DNA of 10,595 nucleotides. It comes from Podila epigama. Taxonomy: Eukaryota; Mortierellomycota; Mortierellomycetes; Mortierellales; Mortierellaceae. The stretch is taken from the NCBI GenBank assembly GCA_015679605.1, contig JAAAVE010000721.1, positions 1 through 10,595 of the forward strand, written 5' to 3'. The position numbers and the translations under genes are program-made. Shown in pieces: positions 7,820 through 10,595 of this stretch. The first letter of the stretch is position 1. Every line of letters starts with the position of its first letter. The notes beneath the pieces are model-generated. The model had not been told where the DNA came from and searched no databases. It saw only the letters and a list, made by a program, of their open reading frames with translations.

Positions 7820-10595
7820 TTACAAGGAAATGTTGGCGGCAGCAGCAGAGGCAGCATTAGCCAATGCTTGCAAGGCCTCAATGCGGATGGGGAGCTGTTT
7901 CTTCAAGCTCAACAGCTCATCAACAGCATTCTTCACGGCATCCGCATCAGCCTTGTCAGTCTTGAGCTGACGCACCTTCAAACCAGCAGCCTCAATCTTG
8001 GCCTCAAGTTCAACAATCTCCTCTGGCATGGGACCAGGTCCAGTCCAAGTAGGTGCGGGCTTGCTGGCAGCAGCATGAGCGGCGGCCTTGGCCTTCTTGC
8101 CCGAGAGAGCAGGTGCACCACCAGCAGCAGCAGGAGCAGCAGCACCCTTCTCCTTCTTCTGCTTCTTGGCAGCATCCTTGGCATCCTTCACCTCGTTCTG
8201 CGACACAGGAGCTGATGCTGTTGCCATGGAAGCAACCTTGCCATCAGGGATCAAGATCAAACGAGCTGGCTTGTCACCAGTGGCAACAGCATCAACAATG
8301 TAGTAGCCCTTGCGCTCAAACTGAATGATATCACCCTTGTTCAAACTAGACACATTGCCGTCAGCAATGGCCTCAGTCTTGAACTCGGTCACAGGGGTCA
8401 AGAGATCCTTGAGATCATCGTCCTCCTCAATCTTCTTCTTGGTAATAAGGTAGTCATAGTCCATAAGATCCACGTTGACCAACTCAGGGCCATCTGCCAA
8501 CCAGGTCAACTTCTTCTTGGTCTTCTTAAAGTCACCCTCCAAGTGAAGCTCGGCCTGGACGCCTGTCACAACACCCTCAGCGTTCTTCTCAACCGAGCGG
8601 ATGAAAGCGTTACCCCAGTCCATCAGAGTCACCTCCTCGTTCAACTCGAGCTCCTTGCAGTCAGCCTGCTCCATCCAGATGGTGGGACCGTATGCAGTCT
8701 TCTTGTTGCCCAAGGATTCGTTCTTCTTGTGACGAGGAACCTCCTTGAGGTGGTAGGCATCAGCACCAGACACAGTGACCTTGACCTTGTTCAATGCTTC
8801 AACAGCAGTGTGGCGAGGGGCAACAGGGTCAATCTGCTTACGGTTGACAGCCCAAAGCTTGTCCCACTCAAGAGTGATGTAGTTAGTCGAGGCACCCTGC
8901 ATGAGGATATAGGTCTTGAGGGCCTCCATGGTAAGACCACGGCGATGGATACCACGGATCGTAGGGAAACGAGGGTCGTCCCAGCCAGAGACGCGACCCT
9001 GATCAACAAACCAGGTCAACTTGCGCTTAGAAAGGAGTGTGTACACAAAGTTCAAGCGACTGTACTCCCAGATGTGAACCTGGCGAAGACCAAGGTTGTC
9101 CAAGAACCACTGGTATTGAGGGTTACGGTCGTGGTACTCGTCTGTACGGAGGGCATGAGTAACTCCTTCAATGGAATCAACAATGGGGCAAGCAAGATCG
9201 TACAAGGGGTACATCTTCCACTTGTCACTGGTAGGTATGAGACATTGCAAAAATAAAAAAAGTGCGATAAAAAAAAGAGCTCATAGAATTAGTATACGAG
9301 CAATGATTCGACACAACGAAGCAACAAAGAAGCGCAATTTGACTAGACCAGCTCACCCAGTACGTCCATGTGGAATCAAGTTGCAGCGGTAGATGACAGG
9401 GTCACGAAGAGCCTTGTTAAGGTTGTCAACAGAGATCTTGGCACGGAGACAGCACGTCTGACCAAACTCAGTGCCGTTCTTCATCTCCTCGAAACGGCGC
9501 AAGTTCTCCTCGACGGAGAGGTCGCGGCACTGCGAGGCAATTCCGTCCATGCGCTCGGCACGCATCTGCTCCTGGCCTGTAGTGTCAGCGTACGCCTTAC
9601 CCTCCTTAATCAGCTGGATGGCATAGTTGTAAATGGTATCAAAATAGTCCGAAGTATACGAGACAACCGACGAGTCAATGCCGATCAACAAAAGATCCTC
9701 CTTGATCGAGTGCTCGTACTCAACCTTCTCCTTGGTGGGGTTGGTGTCGTCAAAGCGCACAATCAAGCGACCCTTATACTGGTCAGCAAAGTACTTGTTC
9801 AACAGTGCTGCCTTGGCGTGTCCAATGTGCAAATAACCAGAGGGCTCTGGGGGGAAACGGGTAACAACCTTGCCCATCTCGGCGCCAATCAGGTTAATAT
9901 CGAACGATCCCTGATCAGCCTTGGTCTATAGCAGCAGAACAAGGAAAAAAGAAGAGGTGCCAAGGAGTACGTTAGTAATCGTCCTATCATTGCTTGCTCA
10001 TCTCCATATTCCCATTGATGATGTTGACCAACAAAGACAACCTAGAAAGAGAAAAAAGAAAGAAAGAAAGAAAATACTCTGATAACGTACAACTTTGGTG
10101 CTCTCGTTAGCCTTGGTAAGGTCAGCAAGAGCAGTCTCAGCAAAAGCATGGGCAGAGATATGGTTGAACCAACGGCCAATGTAGACACCAAGGTCTGTAC
10201 CGGTCTTGATCTGACGAGCAAAGATGGCGTTGGCCTTCAAGGCACCCCAGAGAGCGATATCAGCAGCAGTGACCTTGTATCCGACAATATAGCTCCTGAG
10301 AGTAAGGTGGTGGTTCAGCTGCTGGAAAATAACGCTCAAGGTCTTGAAGTCTGAGGCGTTGACAATGTCCTGGCTCTTGTCAATGAACTCATCAATCTAT
10401 CCGTTATTAAATTCAGGCGATCATGTTAGTTCCTCATCATATATAACGCATTTGAATCCTTGAAAAAGTCTACGAAAAAAATCAGTCAACTGCATACCAA
10501 GCTTGCGGAGGCAGGATCAGAGCCATAGAGGGTGTTCTTGTGAGAACGGAGAATGTAGCGGATGACAGCACTGACGCTAGTCAAGGTTGATCTAC
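7820..10595 (-). CDS. GUS1: Cytosolic glutamyl-tRNA synthetase with C-terminal WHEP-type domain, N-terminus outside the window
   Basis: It charges tRNA(Glu) with glutamate in the cytosol. Exons on the minus strand, 5' to 3', are 10595-10498 (partial), 10396-10091, 9925-9357 and 9227-7820 (stop TAA 7822-7820), giving 792 visible residues. Residues 1-125 are the GST-like helical domain (TAADIALWGALKAN). The class I catalytic core follows: FPPEPSGYLHIGH with the HIGH motif at residues 167-170 (9829-9818), RFDDTNPTKEK, RDPVIYRCNL, PIVDSIEGVTHALRT, and SKRK, the KMSKS equivalent, at 390-393 (9031-9020). The all-beta anticodon-binding part ends near LILIPDGK. This is the eukaryotic/archaeal GluRS type, not the bacterial or mitochondrial one. 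Yeast GluRS (708 residues) ends near that point. This protein continues with an Ala/Lys-rich linker and a WHEP-like hairpin. A few dozen N-terminal residues are missing. Confidence 0.96.
7885..8028 (-). other. WHEP-type helical hairpin at the C-terminus of GluRS
   Basis: Visible residues about 725-772 read as two amphipathic helices: LEAKIEAAGLKVRQLKTDKA, then VKNAVDELLSLKKQL, joined by a short turn (DKADADA). This matches the WHEP-TRS pattern (helix, G-x-x-V-R-x-L-K, turn, V-x-x-A-V-x-x-L-L-x-L-K) found in animal EPRS, GARS, HARS, MARS and WARS, where it binds tRNA or other proteins. It is preceded by a roughly 65-residue Ala/Lys/Pro linker (about 8035-8230) and followed by an Ala-rich tail. 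Confidence 0.8.
9228..9356 (-). other. GluRS intron, 129 nt
   Basis: On the minus strand the donor is GTGAGC (9356-9351) and the acceptor is CCAG (9231-9228), with a TACTAAT branch-site match upstream of T-rich sequence. Splicing joins GG + T to Gly and restores PHGRTGDKWKMYPLYD, the expected continuation in GluRS. The intron carries an in-frame TGA right at the donor. Confidence 0.95.
9926..10090 (-). other. GluRS intron, 165 nt
   Basis: On the minus strand the donor is GTACGT (10090-10085), a perfect TACTAAC branch site lies at 9977-9971, and the acceptor is TATAG ending at 9926. Splicing in phase 0 gives ESTKV-TKADQGSFDINLIGAEMGKVV, joining the GST-like domain to the catalytic domain. Confidence 0.93.
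10397..10497 (-). other. GluRS intron, 101 nt
   Basis: On the minus strand the donor is GTATGC (10497-10492), a CTAAC branch site lies at 10429-10425, and the acceptor is ATAG ending at 10397. Splicing in phase 0 gives DPASASL-IDEFIDKSQD inside the GST-like domain. The exon upstream (10595-10498) stays open to the window edge, although a CTAG at 10580-10577 could be another acceptor. Confidence 0.9.

Noticed and set aside
7703-8215. Plus-strand open frame starting with Thr/Asn runs
   Set aside because: Its start is the ACC/CAA-type repeat and its remainder is antisense to the GluRS C-terminus. There is no independent support.
8543-9256. Long plus-strand open frame (237 codons) opposite the GluRS gene
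   Set aside because: It lies wholly antisense to strongly conserved GluRS coding sequence and crosses the intron boundary at 9227/9228. It has no recognisable domain and is explained by the codon bias of the real gene.
9357-9400. PHGRTG in GluRS instead of the PHHRTG seen in yeast
   Set aside because: The residue between His and Arg varies among GluRS and GlnRS proteins as far as I know, and the rest of the H-x-R-T-G motif is intact, so this is not a sign of lost activity.
9368-9931. Plus-strand open frame of 187 codons opposite the GluRS catalytic exon
   Set aside because: It is the complement of the HIGH-motif exon, extends past that exon's splice site, and shows no domain of its own.

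Overview
The window looks like a piece of a fungal nuclear genome, probably from an early-diverging lineage such as Mortierellomycotina. That placement is an inference. It rests on short introns (101-165 nt) with GTATGT, GTACGT or GTGAGC donors and CTAAC/TACTAAC branch sites, AATAAA poly(A) signals, a Kin4/AMPK-related kinase with a very long Ser/Pro-rich tail, and a eukaryote-type cytosolic glutamyl-tRNA synthetase. I see no plasmid, phage, insertion sequence, CRISPR array or bacterial operon.

Layout: positions 1-1233 are non-coding and rich in simple repeats. They are either upstream sequence or a long 5' intron of the kinase gene. A plus-strand Ser/Thr kinase gene follows, with exons 1234-1722, 1864-2004 and 2136-7294. 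Its first coding exon, which should carry the start codon and the start of the glycine loop, could not be found. About 1,929 residues are visible: a kinase domain, an acidic linker, a UBA-like segment, a short coiled coil, and roughly 1,400 residues of Ser/Pro/Ala/Gln-rich, probably disordered tail. Positions 7295-7819 are a T-rich convergent intergenic region with one poly(A) signal per strand. The minus strand from 7820 to the right edge carries the glutamyl-tRNA synthetase gene in four visible exons; its N-terminus lies beyond the window. It has the usual GST-like, catalytic and anticodon-binding parts, plus an Ala/Lys-rich linker and a C-terminal WHEP-type helical hairpin that yeast GluRS lacks.

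The two genes are tail-to-tail neighbours and nothing suggests a shared function: one is a signalling kinase, the other a translation enzyme. The points most worth a second look are the WHEP extension on GluRS, the missing first exon of the kinase, a serine at the usual T-loop threonine, and a 141-nt intron in the kinase domain that is a multiple of three and free of in-frame stops. I found no clear new multi-gene system.
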